Source: Paenibacillus sp. J2TS4 (GTDB lineage: Bacteria; Bacillota; Bacilli; Paenibacillales; NBRC-103111). Taken from it: a stretch of DNA of 64,000 nt. The translations under genes and the position numbers were made by a program. Numbering within the stretch: position 1 is the first letter of the stretch; each line of letters opens with the position of its first letter. This document shows positions 35,387-44,375 of this stretch, one piece after another. Under the pieces are notes generated by a model. That model saw only the letters and a list, made by a program, of their open reading frames with translations, was not told the origin of the DNA and made no database searches. Location: assembly GCF_018403245.1 (NCBI RefSeq), contig NZ_BOSH01000008.1, positions 1 through 64,000 of the forward strand, given 5' to 3'.

Positions 35387-36577
35387 CTAGAGGGTGATAA
35401 GTCCTTCACGGGAAACCGTAAGCTGCTCATATCCGGCGGAGGTTATGACATAGCTATTTTCTATCCCGACAACGCCCTGTCCAGGGAACGTAAATTTGGG
35501 CTCGATGGCTAGGACCATGCCCGGCTCCAGCGGGTATTGAAATCCTTTGGCCAGTACCGGATACTCATCCATTTCCAAGCCGATGCCGTGTCCGATAAAT
35601 TTAACCTGCTCGGCCCCGTACCCCATAAAATGCTCCCGCAACCCGCTTGGATCCACCTGCTCCAGCGAAGCAGCGTATAATTCCTGGCACACCGCACCCG
35701 GCTGCAGCCTCGTCTCCGTCGAACGAAGCACTTCTTCTGCGAGTAAATAGGCGGCGTATAAATCGTCAGGAAGCTCGCCGATGACGACCGTCCGCGTCTG
35801 ATCGATGACATAGCCGTTAATGCAGCAGCCGATATCGATCAGGATCGGTTCGTTCCTGCGAATCCTGCGAACGCTGGAGCTTTGCGGGCTGGCCGCGCTC
35901 ATTCCAAGCCCTCCGGTCGGGCCGTCAAAGTAGGTCGGCTGCGCAATCGCCTCTCCCGCCCCTACTACACCGGTGATGATTTCTTGGTTAAAGCCGCGCG
36001 TCCGCATCATCCCCAAATGCCCTTGCAACCGAATGGCCTTCTCAATGAGGCTCATCAGTTCTATTTCCTTCATTCCCTCCTGAAGGGCATCCAGCCCTTC
36101 TTCGAAAGCGTGATCGATTACAGCAGCAGCTTGTTTGATCTGAGCTATTTCATCGTTCGTCTTGATCATTCGAGTTTCACGTATGAGGGTAGACCCATCC
36201 ACCCATTCCACGCGAGGAAGAGCGGCCTGCAAACGATGATACCACTGAACCGGAAGGACATCGAATTCAGCCGCTATGACCGGACGGGCTCCTTCGCGAA
36301 AGATTTCGGTAAACGTTTGCGCCAATTTGGATTCGAACATTCTCAGCGATCCGAGCTCCTCGACAGGCATGTAAGACTCCGTGATCGCCCGGCTCAAGCT
36401 TCGCCTGACATAATATCGAGGCTCTCCTTCGGCAGGAACAAACATAAATCCGGTCTGCATCGAGCCAGTCAAGTAATATAAATCCACATTTTGCGCAATC
36501 AGCATTCCATCGATAGCCTGTGCCTGCATTTTAGCCTGTAACCGGCTCAGGCGGCTTTGATAGCTAGTTGGCTCCAT
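35387..36577 (-). CDS. M24B family metallopeptidase (Xaa-Pro peptidase/creatinase fold)
   Basis: 396 residues with the pita-bread fold. All five metal ligands can be seen: Asp in LIDIGC, Asp in VIDQTR, His in GHGIGLEMDE, Glu in AIEPKF and Glu in GIENSY, so it is likely an active two-metal hydrolase. AAGGAAGG precedes the ATG. It is the last gene of the TRAP/CoA-transferase operon, an unusual place for a peptidase; it may cleave an amide or imido bond in the operon's substrate rather than a dipeptide. That role is inference. Confidence 0.88.
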   Translation of the reverse strand: MEPTSYQSRLSRLQAKMQAQAIDGMLIAQNVDLYYLTGSMQTGFMFVPAEGEPRYYVRRSLSRAITESYMPVEELGSLRMFESKLAQTFTEIFREGARPVIAAEFDVLPVQWYHRLQAALPRVEWVDGSTLIRETRMIKTNDEIAQIKQAAAVIDHAFEEGLDALQEGMKEIELMSLIEKAIRLQGHLGMMRTRGFNQEIITGVVGAGEAIAQPTYFDGPTGGLGMSAASPQSSSVRRIRRNEPILIDIGCCINGYVIDQTRTVVIGELPDDLYAAYLLAEEVLRSTETRLQPGAVCQELYAASLEQVDPSGLREHFMGYGAEQVKFIGHGIGLEMDEYPVLAKGFQYPLEPGMVLAIEPKFTFPGQGVVGIENSYVITSAGYEQLTVSREGLITL

Positions 36578-36610
36578 CGTTGTTCCTTCCTTTCCAACAC
36601 CTCTTCCGAT

Positions 36611-37396
36611 TCAGGAGTAAGTAAATTTAGGCTTTCGTTTCTCGAGAAACGCGTCAACCCCTTCCCGATAGTCTTCCGTTTCAAAGGAATCCAGGACCAG
36701 CTTGGCGATTTCATCCGTATCCCGAGTTTCTCCCTCGCATACTTTGCCGATAATATATTTCGAGCCGCGGACGGCAAACTGCGCATTCCGGCAAATTCCT
36801 TCGGCATATTCGTAAGTTTTGGCCTTGATTTCATCGCTTGAATAGATGCGGTCTATTAACCCGATGTTGAGAGCCTCTTCGGCATCCAAGAGCCGCCCCG
36901 TAAACAAGATGTCCTTCGCTTTAGCCGGTCCCACCAGGTCAACCAAATTTTTCGTTCCGGGTAAATTGTATACAAGACCAAGCTTAGCCGGCGTGATGCC
37001 AAACTTGCCGGACCCATCGGAAAAACGGAAATCGCAAGCTAAAGCTATTTCGCAGCCGCCGCCGACACAAAAGCCCTGGATCATGGCAATCGTCGGTTTG
37101 GAGAGATGCATAATTTTTTCCTCCGCGACGAGTGTGGCTCGATTGTAACGATCCGCAGCCACCGCTGTATAACGCAATGTTTTAAACTCACTAATGTCCG
37201 CTCCCGCGGCAAAAGCCGATTCGTCCACTCCACGAAAAACGACAAATTTGATTTCTTTGTCCTGCTCGCATTGATCCATCAGTTCACCGATCGCAACCCA
37301 CATTTGGTAATTCATCGCATTTCGTTTGTCTGGACGATTTAAATAGACGGTGGCGATTTCACCATTTTTCTCCATATATACATAGTTTTCAGACAT
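36611..37396 (-). CDS. Crotonase (enoyl-CoA hydratase/isomerase) family protein
   Basis: 261 residues with the crotonase oxyanion segments AAGADISEF and GFCVGGGCEIALACD. The first catalytic Glu (rat E144, in GGGCE) is kept, but the position of the second (rat E164, in FGQPE) reads FGITP, so Pro replaces Glu. Classical hydration needs both, which points to another crotonase reaction such as isomerisation, decarboxylation or thioester hydrolysis. GGAGGTTGAAC lies before the ATG. It sits 30 nt after the CoA-transferase gene and should act on the CoA ester that enzyme makes. Confidence 0.88.
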   Translation of the reverse strand: MSENYVYMEKNGEIATVYLNRPDKRNAMNYQMWVAIGELMDQCEQDKEIKFVVFRGVDESAFAAGADISEFKTLRYTAVAADRYNRATLVAEEKIMHLSKPTIAMIQGFCVGGGCEIALACDFRFSDGSGKFGITPAKLGLVYNLPGTKNLVDLVGPAKAKDILFTGRLLDAEEALNIGLIDRIYSSDEIKAKTYEYAEGICRNAQFAVRGSKYIIGKVCEGETRDTDEIAKLVLDSFETEDYREGVDAFLEKRKPKFTYS

Positions 37397-37426
37397 GTTC
37401 AACCTCCGTTCATCCCTGTTGGATGT

Positions 37427-38614
37427 TCATTGAATAGCCCCTTCTTCACGCAGCTTCTGAATGGAATCTGCCGATAGCCCGACAGCTTCCAATACTTCGT
37501 TGGTATGCTGACCGAACGTCGGGGAGGGGGTCCGGATCTGTCCGGGAGTCAAAGAAAATTTGGTTGGAATGCCGATCGTTTTCATCAGGCCGATGACAGG
37601 ATGCTCCAGCTCCTGCACCATACCTCGCGCCAAATAATGCGGGTCCCGAAGCGCTTGCTCGAAATTGTTAATGGGTCCGGACGGGACGCCGGCTTTCTCG
37701 CATTTTTCGATCCAGACCTTGTTGGGCTGCCCGGCGAGAATCTCTTCAATCATCGCCTCCAGCTCCTCCACATTTTGCTTCCGGTCGGTATTGGTCTTGA
37801 ATCGGGCATCTTCGATCCACTCCGGTTTCTCCAACACATCGGTACAAAATCGTTCCCAGGTCCGTTGATTGGCACATCCCAGCATCATATAGCCGTCCTG
37901 CGTTTTGATAGATTGATAGGGAGCCAGAACCCGATGACGCCAGCCCGTCGGACCCGGAATAGTCCCATTGGTGAAATAGGCGGCCGCTTCCCAAATAAAC
38001 CACGGCAGCCCGCTTTCTACGAGCGACACGTCAACATGTTGTCCTTTCCCGGTTTTTACCTTATGAATATAAGCGGCAAGAATGGAGTAAGTGGCGGTAA
38101 GACCCGCTCCAATATCGTAGACGGCAATCCCCGATTTCATCGGCTTCTTGCCTTCTTCGCCCGTCATGCTCATCAGGCCGGACATCCCTTGAGCGACCAG
38201 ATCAAATCCGCCCTTATGCGCATAAGGACCCGTCTGGCCATATCCCGAGATAGAACAGTAGACGATGCCGGGATTGATTGTCTTAATCGTGTCATAATCA
38301 ATTTGCAGCGACTTGGTTACTCCCGGACGATTATTTTCCACAAGAATGTCCGCAGATTTAGCCAGCTCATAAAATATTTCTTTCCCCTGCTCGCTTTTCA
38401 AATTCAAGGCTATCCCTTTTTTATTTCTATTGATTTGCGCAAAACAGGTCGATTCTCCATTGACGAAGGGACCCATTTGCCTGGAATCGTCGCCGCCGTT
38501 AATTTTTTCGACTTTGATGATTTCAGCCCCCAAATCTCCAAGAACCATCGTACAGTAAGGACCTGCCATGATTTGTGATATATCGAGTACGCGAATTCCT
38601 TGTAAGGGCAGCAT
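37427..38614 (-). CDS. Class III CoA-transferase (CaiB/BaiF family)
   Basis: 395 residues: GIRVLDISQIMAGPYCTMVLGDLGAEIIKVE at the N-terminus and the catalytic Asp in GGFDLVAQGMSGLMS are typical. Such enzymes move CoA between carboxylic acids, for example from succinyl-CoA. AAAGGAG precedes the ATG at 38614. Its place between a TRAP importer and a crotonase suggests that it activates the imported acid to a CoA thioester. Confidence 0.92.
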   Translation of the reverse strand: MLPLQGIRVLDISQIMAGPYCTMVLGDLGAEIIKVEKINGGDDSRQMGPFVNGESTCFAQINRNKKGIALNLKSEQGKEIFYELAKSADILVENNRPGVTKSLQIDYDTIKTINPGIVYCSISGYGQTGPYAHKGGFDLVAQGMSGLMSMTGEEGKKPMKSGIAVYDIGAGLTATYSILAAYIHKVKTGKGQHVDVSLVESGLPWFIWEAAAYFTNGTIPGPTGWRHRVLAPYQSIKTQDGYMMLGCANQRTWERFCTDVLEKPEWIEDARFKTNTDRKQNVEELEAMIEEILAGQPNKVWIEKCEKAGVPSGPINNFEQALRDPHYLARGMVQELEHPVIGLMKTIGIPTKFSLTPGQIRTPSPTFGQHTNEVLEAVGLSADSIQKLREEGAIQ

Positions 38615-38669
38615 GTTGTACACTCCTTTAAACTCAATTCGATAGTATCGTTCTATTTATTTAATAGGG

Positions 38670-39953
38670 TTACTTCATAAGAGAAGGTAAAAAAGTTACG
38701 ACAGGCGGGAAGATCATCATAAGCAAGATGGTAATGATAATGCACAGAATGAATGGGATCGACGCCCGGAATACCTGCAGCACATCGACCTTGGCAATCG
38801 ACGAGGCTACGAATAGATTCAATCCGACCGGCGGAGTCAACACTCCGATACTTAGATTGACGGTCACCATAACACCGAATAATATCGGGTCTACTCCGAG
38901 CTCGAGAATCGTCGGGAAAAAGATCGGTGTCAGAATAATCAGGATGGACACCGCGTCCAAAAACATTCCTGCCAGTAATACAACTAGATTAATAAGCAGC
39001 AGAATGATAAAAGGATTGTCGGAAACCGACAGAATCGTGGCCGATACTTGCTGCGGGATTTGTTGGGTCGTCAACGTCCACGACAGTAAATTAGCGGTTG
39101 CCATTATAATCATGACAACAGCGGCCGTTAAAGCGGCGCGGCCAAATACGTTCATTAAATCTTTAATCTTGATTTCCCGGAATACGAAAACCGATAGCAG
39201 AAAGGCATATCCGGCGGCAACAGCAGCCGCTTCCGTAGCGGTAAAGATACCGGTTACGATTCCCCCCATAATAATGACGGGCAGCATAAGCGTTGGAGAC
39301 GCTTTCAGTGTAATTTTTAAAAATTGCTTGAAAGTGATTTTATCGCTTATCGGAAACATCTTTCTTTTGGCAATAATAAAGACGGTCAGGATAAAAGCCA
39401 GACTCATCATCAGCCCCGGAATGTACCCGCCGACAAACAATTTACCAATCGACACCTCAGCGATGACGCCATAAATAATAAGCGGGATACTGGGAGGGAT
39501 AATCGGACCAATCGATCCTGCGGCAGCGACTACCCCCGCCGAGAAATCAGCCGGATACCCTTCTTTCTTCATCGCCGGGATCAGTGTAGCTCCGACGGCC
39601 GCCGTATCTGCGGAAGCCGAGCCGGAAATTCCCGAGAAGAATACCCCTGTCCCGATGCCGACCATAGCCAAACCGCCGCGAATTCTTCCCACGATAGCTC
39701 TCGTAAAGTTGACAATCTGTCCAGCGATGCTTCCGGTATTCATCAGTTCCCCGGCCAGGACAAACAACGGAATAGCCAGAAGTGGAAAGCTGTCGATGCC
39801 GACGAACATTTTTTGCCCGATCATCTCCACCGGAACCTCTCCCGTATTCAGCAAGAACAGAACCAGAGCGGAAATTCCAAGAGAAATAAAGATCGGTATA
39901 CTCAAAATGATGGAGATCAATAAAACAATGGCGAATATAAGCAGTATCATCAT
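38670..39953 (-). CDS. TRAP transporter large permease (DctM)
   Basis: 427 residues with about twelve hydrophobic segments and family signatures AIPLFVLAGELMNTG and GSIGPIIPPSIPLIIYG. The ATG overlaps the stop of the small subunit gene (ATGA), showing translational coupling. TRAP systems import acids such as C4-dicarboxylates, keto acids or sialic acid using ion gradients. Confidence 0.94.
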   Translation of the reverse strand: MMILLIFAIVLLISIILSIPIFISLGISALVLFLLNTGEVPVEMIGQKMFVGIDSFPLLAIPLFVLAGELMNTGSIAGQIVNFTRAIVGRIRGGLAMVGIGTGVFFSGISGSASADTAAVGATLIPAMKKEGYPADFSAGVVAAAGSIGPIIPPSIPLIIYGVIAEVSIGKLFVGGYIPGLMMSLAFILTVFIIAKRKMFPISDKITFKQFLKITLKASPTLMLPVIIMGGIVTGIFTATEAAAVAAGYAFLLSVFVFREIKIKDLMNVFGRAALTAAVVMIIMATANLLSWTLTTQQIPQQVSATILSVSDNPFIILLLINLVVLLAGMFLDAVSILIILTPIFFPTILELGVDPILFGVMVTVNLSIGVLTPPVGLNLFVASSIAKVDVLQVFRASIPFILCIIITILLMMIFPPVVTFLPSLMK

Positions 39954-40477
39954 AGGGTCCCCCCGTTGGGTTGGGATTTCTTGTCGCTCACGGCCTGCTT
40001 GATGTCCGTCCACAGGCGGATGATCGTAATCAGCATCATGAGAGCAGCCGTAATCGGGATAACGGAATAGACATAGCTCATTTTGATCGAAAGTCCCGGA
40101 GAGGTCTGAAATCCGGCAATTTCCAACAAGGAGAAGCTCCCCGCCATCATCAAACCGAGAAATACCAGCATGGCGGCAGACCGGATGATCAGGAACACCA
40201 CTTTAGCTTTAACAGGCAGCTTTACGATCAAGTTATCGATTTGGATGTGCAAATTTTGCCTCAGGGCGATAACCGCCCCGAAGAAGGTCATCCAGATCAT
40301 TAAGAAACGAACCAACTCTTCCGACCAGGTAAGCGAGCTTTCCATAAAGAATCTGTAGAACACCTGGGCCAACACCAGCGCGGTCATGACCATCATCACA
40401 ATAGCGAGAAATCCTATCTCCAATTTTTCTAAAACCGAAGATTTTCCAACCGGTCCTTTCTCGGAATCTGTAATCAT
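39950..40477 (-). CDS. TRAP transporter small permease (DctQ)
   Basis: 175 residues with four membrane segments; RQNLHIQIDNLIVKLP and the SLTWSEELVRFLMIWMTFFGA stretch fit the DctQ family. GGAAGAG lies before the ATG. It forms the membrane complex with DctM. Confidence 0.9.
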   Translation of the reverse strand: MITDSEKGPVGKSSVLEKLEIGFLAIVMMVMTALVLAQVFYRFFMESSLTWSEELVRFLMIWMTFFGAVIALRQNLHIQIDNLIVKLPVKAKVVFLIIRSAAMLVFLGLMMAGSFSLLEIAGFQTSPGLSIKMSYVYSVIPITAALMMLITIIRLWTDIKQAVSDKKSQPNGGTL

Positions 40478-40716
40478 TTGAACTCTTCCTTTCGGCTGGT
40501 TTCATTCGTCATACAATCTATATATAAGCGACACTAAAGAATAGCTCTCATTCCGTTCCGAAGGAAAGTGCCCCCGAAGCTTCAAACATCTTGTTTCGTA
40601 TTCCTTATTTATGGGATAGGCCTTCGGATGGTAGGAATACAAAGCCAAAACTCGCCCTGGAAGCATCTTTCTTTCTCCACTTCATGAGCTATCCAATCAT
40701 TAGCTCAGCTTATATA

Positions 40717-41742
40717 TTATTCCCCGCGAATTCTCTCCACCAAATCTTTTAATTGAGGATTTTTTTGATAAAAATCTTCGTAAACCGGTGCACTGAGCGC
40801 ACGGAAGGGTTCCAGATCAGGAGTAGTCACCTTCATTCCATTATCCATGAGGGTCTGCTTGTCTTTCTCTTGCTCCTCGCGGAATATTTCTCTTTGGTAT
40901 TTGCTCGTTTCAAAAGCGGCTTCCTCAATAATTTTCTTCTGATCATCCGGCAATTTGGCGAACCATTTCTCGCTGCCGACAATAATAAAGGAGCCCCACA
41001 TATGATTCGTCTCCGCCACATACTTCTGGACTTCGTAAAATTTCGAGGAATTGATTGTCGGGTAAGCGTTTTCTTGTCCGTCGACAACTTGCTGCTGCAA
41101 GCCGCTATACAGTTCATTGAAGCTTAGAGTGACTACATTGGCGCCGAGCGCTTGCAGGTTGGCGATCGAAATCGGCGCTTCCGGCACGCGGACTTTCAAG
41201 CCTTTTAAATCTTCCGGTGTGTTGATCTCTCTCTTGCCATTGGTGACTTGACGGAAGCCGTTCTCCAGATAAGCAAAGCCGTGAAGTTTCTTACTAGGGA
41301 GGTCCGATAAAATTTCCTGTCCGAGCGGTCCGTCCAATACAGAATCCAGATGAGCGTAATCCTTAAATAGATAAGGCAGATCTAAAATATTTATTTTCGG
41401 ATCAATATTTCCTAATACAGGACTTACATAGGCCATATGCACCGTGCCTAACTGCAAATGCTCAATAACATCCCGTTCTCCGCCCAATTGACCATTGTCG
41501 AATACTTCAACCTTGATCGCCCCATTGCTTTTCTCTTCGACCAGCACTTTGAATTTTTCGTTGATGGCCCTTACAGCCGGGTGCTTGGCGTTGTTGATAG
41601 CAGAAAACTTAAGGGTCATTACCTCTCCGGATGAGCCTGTACCTTTGCCAGCCGCCGAAGTATTGCTTCCGCAACCGGTTACAATAATGAGGATGGAACA
41701 AACTAATGCGAGCCACAATGCTTGATTCCTAACGGTTTTCAT
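40717..41742 (-). CDS. TRAP substrate-binding lipoprotein (DctP)
   Basis: 341 residues. The start at 41742 has GGGGGAGG upstream and opens a signal peptide with lipobox VTGC, so the protein is membrane-tethered. The mature part fits DctP: ERDVIEHLQLGTVHMAYVSP, DLKGLKVRVPE and QQQVVDGQENAY, where the Arg of VRVPE usually binds the substrate carboxylate. It is separated from the dctQ gene by 239 nt that contain no gene. Confidence 0.93.
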   Translation of the reverse strand: MKTVRNQALWLALVCSILIIVTGCGSNTSAAGKGTGSSGEVMTLKFSAINNAKHPAVRAINEKFKVLVEEKSNGAIKVEVFDNGQLGGERDVIEHLQLGTVHMAYVSPVLGNIDPKINILDLPYLFKDYAHLDSVLDGPLGQEILSDLPSKKLHGFAYLENGFRQVTNGKREINTPEDLKGLKVRVPEAPISIANLQALGANVVTLSFNELYSGLQQQVVDGQENAYPTINSSKFYEVQKYVAETNHMWGSFIIVGSEKWFAKLPDDQKKIIEEAAFETSKYQREIFREEQEKDKQTLMDNGMKVTTPDLEPFRALSAPVYEDFYQKNPQLKDLVERIRGE

Positions 41743-41838
41743 AAAAGGCCTCCCCCTAGTATGGCGTTTCGCCCCGGCCTTCTGCTTCGGCCGCATAGGG
41801 TCGGCAGAAGACGGAGGAAATCGCTTTACAACTTTTAT

Positions 41839-42747
41839 TTACTTAGCTATGCTTACCTGATTAACCAGTTTGGTTTCCGCCAAATTTTCGATAACTTGGC
41901 AGACAGCCGTATGATCGAGATTGCCTTTGCCTTGTGTTTTAGCCGCATGATATAGATTGTAGGTCGTGGAGCCGATGAAGGAAGGAATCAGATTTTCCTG
42001 AGCCATCTTGACGTAGAGCTCCATGTCCTTGTGCATATGATTGAGCATGAACTTGATGTTCTCGTAGGTGTCGTTGATAATATTCGGACCGAAGAAAGCG
42101 AGAGTGCGGCTGCTTCCGACGCTTTTGCCGATGACGTCCGCCATTTGTTTAATATCGAGCCCTTGTTTAACGCCTGTGGCGAAGGCTTCCCCGAGGGCGA
42201 CGGTCGTCGCGGCTACGACCATGTTGTGGCATAATTTGAGGGTCTGTGCTAATCCGGTATCTCCGATATATTCAATATTGCTTCCTACACATTTCAATGT
42301 GGTGAGCAGCTGGTGAAATTTCTCTTCCGGTCCGCCGACCATAATGGTCAATGTTCCGGCATCCGCCCCATCCGGTCCTCCGCTGACCGGACAATCAAAG
42401 TACGAAATGTCTCTTTGCGAACAAAGAGCGGCCATTTCTTTAGTGGTAGAAGGATCAATGGTGCTGAGATCTGCTATAAACGAGCCTTCCTTGAGGCTGT
42501 TGATAATGCCTCTTTCCCCTGCCAGAAGCTCACGCACGACTTGCGGTCCCGGCAAACTGAGGAACAGAATATCTGCATGCCTAGCCACTTCATCCGGAGC
42601 CTGGGCCGATTTGCCGCCTAATGCAGCGATGTTGGACTTGCCTGATTCTGATTTGTCATAGGCGACGACATCGAAGCCATGTTTAATCAAATGCTTCAGC
42701 ACACCTTTGCCGATGGCGCCCACGCCGATAATACCAGCCTTTTTCAT
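41839..42747 (-). CDS. Beta-hydroxyacid dehydrogenase (3-hydroxyisobutyrate dehydrogenase family)
   Basis: 302 residues: NAD(P)-binding GVGAIGKGV, substrate motif CPVSGGPDGADAGTLTIMVGG and the catalytic Lys in LKLCHNMV. The family oxidises 3-hydroxy acids or reduces the matching semialdehydes (3-hydroxyisobutyrate, tartronate semialdehyde, 6-phosphogluconate relatives). With the aldehyde dehydrogenase next to it the pair could convert a hydroxy acid via a semialdehyde to a diacid. Confidence 0.9.
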   Translation of the reverse strand: MKKAGIIGVGAIGKGVLKHLIKHGFDVVAYDKSESGKSNIAALGGKSAQAPDEVARHADILFLSLPGPQVVRELLAGERGIINSLKEGSFIADLSTIDPSTTKEMAALCSQRDISYFDCPVSGGPDGADAGTLTIMVGGPEEKFHQLLTTLKCVGSNIEYIGDTGLAQTLKLCHNMVVAATTVALGEAFATGVKQGLDIKQMADVIGKSVGSSRTLAFFGPNIINDTYENIKFMLNHMHKDMELYVKMAQENLIPSFIGSTTYNLYHAAKTQGKGNLDHTAVCQVIENLAETKLVNQVSIAK

Positions 42748-42790
42748 ATTCCATTCCCCATTTCTAGTTATGAAAGTCTATAATCAGCCG

Positions 42791-44239
42791 TTAAGCTTTC
42801 ATATAAACCGTTTTCAACTCGACATAAAATTCGATAGCAGACTTACCTTGCTCACGCGGTCCCAGGCTTGTCTGCTTAATGCCGCCAAAGGGGAACTGCG
42901 ATTCACTATAGGTGCTTGGCAAATTGACATGGGTTACCCCAGCTTCAATTCCATCAATATAAGCTTGCGCTTTACGCAGATCGTTCGTATAAATCGTAGA
43001 GGATAAACCGAACGGCACGTGGTTCGACCACTCCAGAGCCTGCTCGAAGGAATCGACGACCATGATCGAGACTACCGGTCCGAAGATTTCTTCCTGGGCA
43101 ATCGTCATCTCGGGAGTGACATCGGTAAAGATCGTCGGCTCTACGAAGTAACCGTTTGCATATTCTCCTTCTGTCAGACGATTTCCGCCAAGAAGCAGCT
43201 TTGCTCCTTCCTGCTTGCCGATGGCAACATAGTGCTCGAAGGTTTTGACTTGTCCTACATCGACTACAGCGCCCATTGTCGTCTCGGCATCCAGAGGATT
43301 GCCTACTGTAATTTGCTTCGCTTTGCTAACCAGCTTGTCGGTTAATGCCTCCGCCACCGACCGCTCTACGATTACGCGGCTGGTTGCTGTACATCTTTGA
43401 CCGCATTCGCCAAACCCGCCGAATATAATATGATCTACCGCAAGGTCGAGATCCGCATCGGCCAGAATGACGAACGGGTTCTTGCCGCCCATTTCCGCTT
43501 GCATCCGAGCGCCGCGCTCGCATACGATTTTGCCCAGTGCGGTTCCAACCTCTGTCGAGCCTGTGAACGATAGGGCTTTAACCTGCGGATGCGTCGACAA
43601 TACTCTGCCGGCGGGACCTCCTGGACCGGTAATCATATTCAGCACGCCTTTGGGAAGGCCGCATTCCTCCAGCAGTTGAATGAACATCACGCTGATCAGC
43701 GGGGTGTTGCTCGCCGGCTTGAACACCGCCGTATTGCCTGCTATTAACGCGGGAGTAATCTTCCAGGCCGCAATTCCGAGAGGAAAGTTCCACGGAGCGA
43801 TCAACGCGACGACACCGACAGGTTCTAGTGTAGTATAAGCGAAAACTCCGGGGGTTTGCGATGGAATTGTTTGGCCACAAAGCCGTGTCGATTCTCCGGC
43901 TAAAATCCGCATGGCCGCGATCGAACGATTGACCTCACCGCGTGCTTCCGCCAACGTCTTTCCACTTTCTCTGGCTAACTCAGTCGTAAATTCGTCCGCG
44001 CGCTCCTCCAGCTTTTGAACCGCTTTGAAGAAGATTTGTCCCCGTACCGGAGCCGGCGTGCTCCGCCATTCCGGAAAAGCTTTCGCTGCAGCTTCTACGG
44101 CAGCGGTTACATCGGTTTCGTCGGATTTGGCGAATTCGCCCAATACTTCCGTTGTGTTAACCGGGTTAACGCTTACAAAAGTGTCGCCACTAGCTGCATC
44201 TACCCATTCCCCGCCAATATAATTTTGATAACGGCTCAA
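42791..44239 (-). CDS. NAD(P)-dependent aldehyde dehydrogenase
   Basis: 482 residues with the complete catalytic set: Asn in APWNFPL, Glu in EMGGKNP, Cys in GQRCTATSR, and FTGSTEVG for the cofactor. The sequence resembles alpha-ketoglutaric semialdehyde dehydrogenases of the YcbD/GucD type more than succinate semialdehyde or methylmalonate semialdehyde enzymes, but the specificity is open. It is the first gene after the operator and promoter at 44277-44340. Confidence 0.92.
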   Translation of the reverse strand: MSRYQNYIGGEWVDAASGDTFVSVNPVNTTEVLGEFAKSDETDVTAAVEAAAKAFPEWRSTPAPVRGQIFFKAVQKLEERADEFTTELARESGKTLAEARGEVNRSIAAMRILAGESTRLCGQTIPSQTPGVFAYTTLEPVGVVALIAPWNFPLGIAAWKITPALIAGNTAVFKPASNTPLISVMFIQLLEECGLPKGVLNMITGPGGPAGRVLSTHPQVKALSFTGSTEVGTALGKIVCERGARMQAEMGGKNPFVILADADLDLAVDHIIFGGFGECGQRCTATSRVIVERSVAEALTDKLVSKAKQITVGNPLDAETTMGAVVDVGQVKTFEHYVAIGKQEGAKLLLGGNRLTEGEYANGYFVEPTIFTDVTPEMTIAQEEIFGPVVSIMVVDSFEQALEWSNHVPFGLSSTIYTNDLRKAQAYIDGIEAGVTHVNLPSTYSESQFPFGGIKQTSLGPREQGKSAIEFYVELKTVYMKA

Positions 44240-44276
44240 ATCGTTCAGCTCCTTTTACTCAGTAAATAATTTCCAT

Positions 44277-44301
44277 GGTTCGTTGGTCAGACCAACGAAC
44301 C
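44277..44301. promoter_or_regulatory. Perfect 25-bp palindrome, candidate FadR/FCD operator
   Basis: Half-site GGTTCGTTGGTC, a central A, then its exact complement. The core TGGTCAGACCA matches the TGGT-N3-ACCA operators of GntR regulators of the FadR subfamily. It begins about 3 nt after the predicted transcript start of the aldehyde dehydrogenase operon, so a bound repressor would block transcription. Confidence 0.85.
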
Positions 44302-44310
44302 TATAAACAG

Positions 44311-44340
44311 AGTATAAGGGGGCCGACACAAAATTGTCAA
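44311..44340 (-). promoter_or_regulatory. Sigma-A promoter of the TRAP/CoA-transferase operon
   Basis: Leftward -35 TTGACA (44335-44340) and -10 TATACT (44311-44316) with an 18-nt spacer. Confidence 0.75.
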
Positions 44341-44375
44341 CACTACTTTTTCTCTCTATCAGGGGATTTTCCCAG

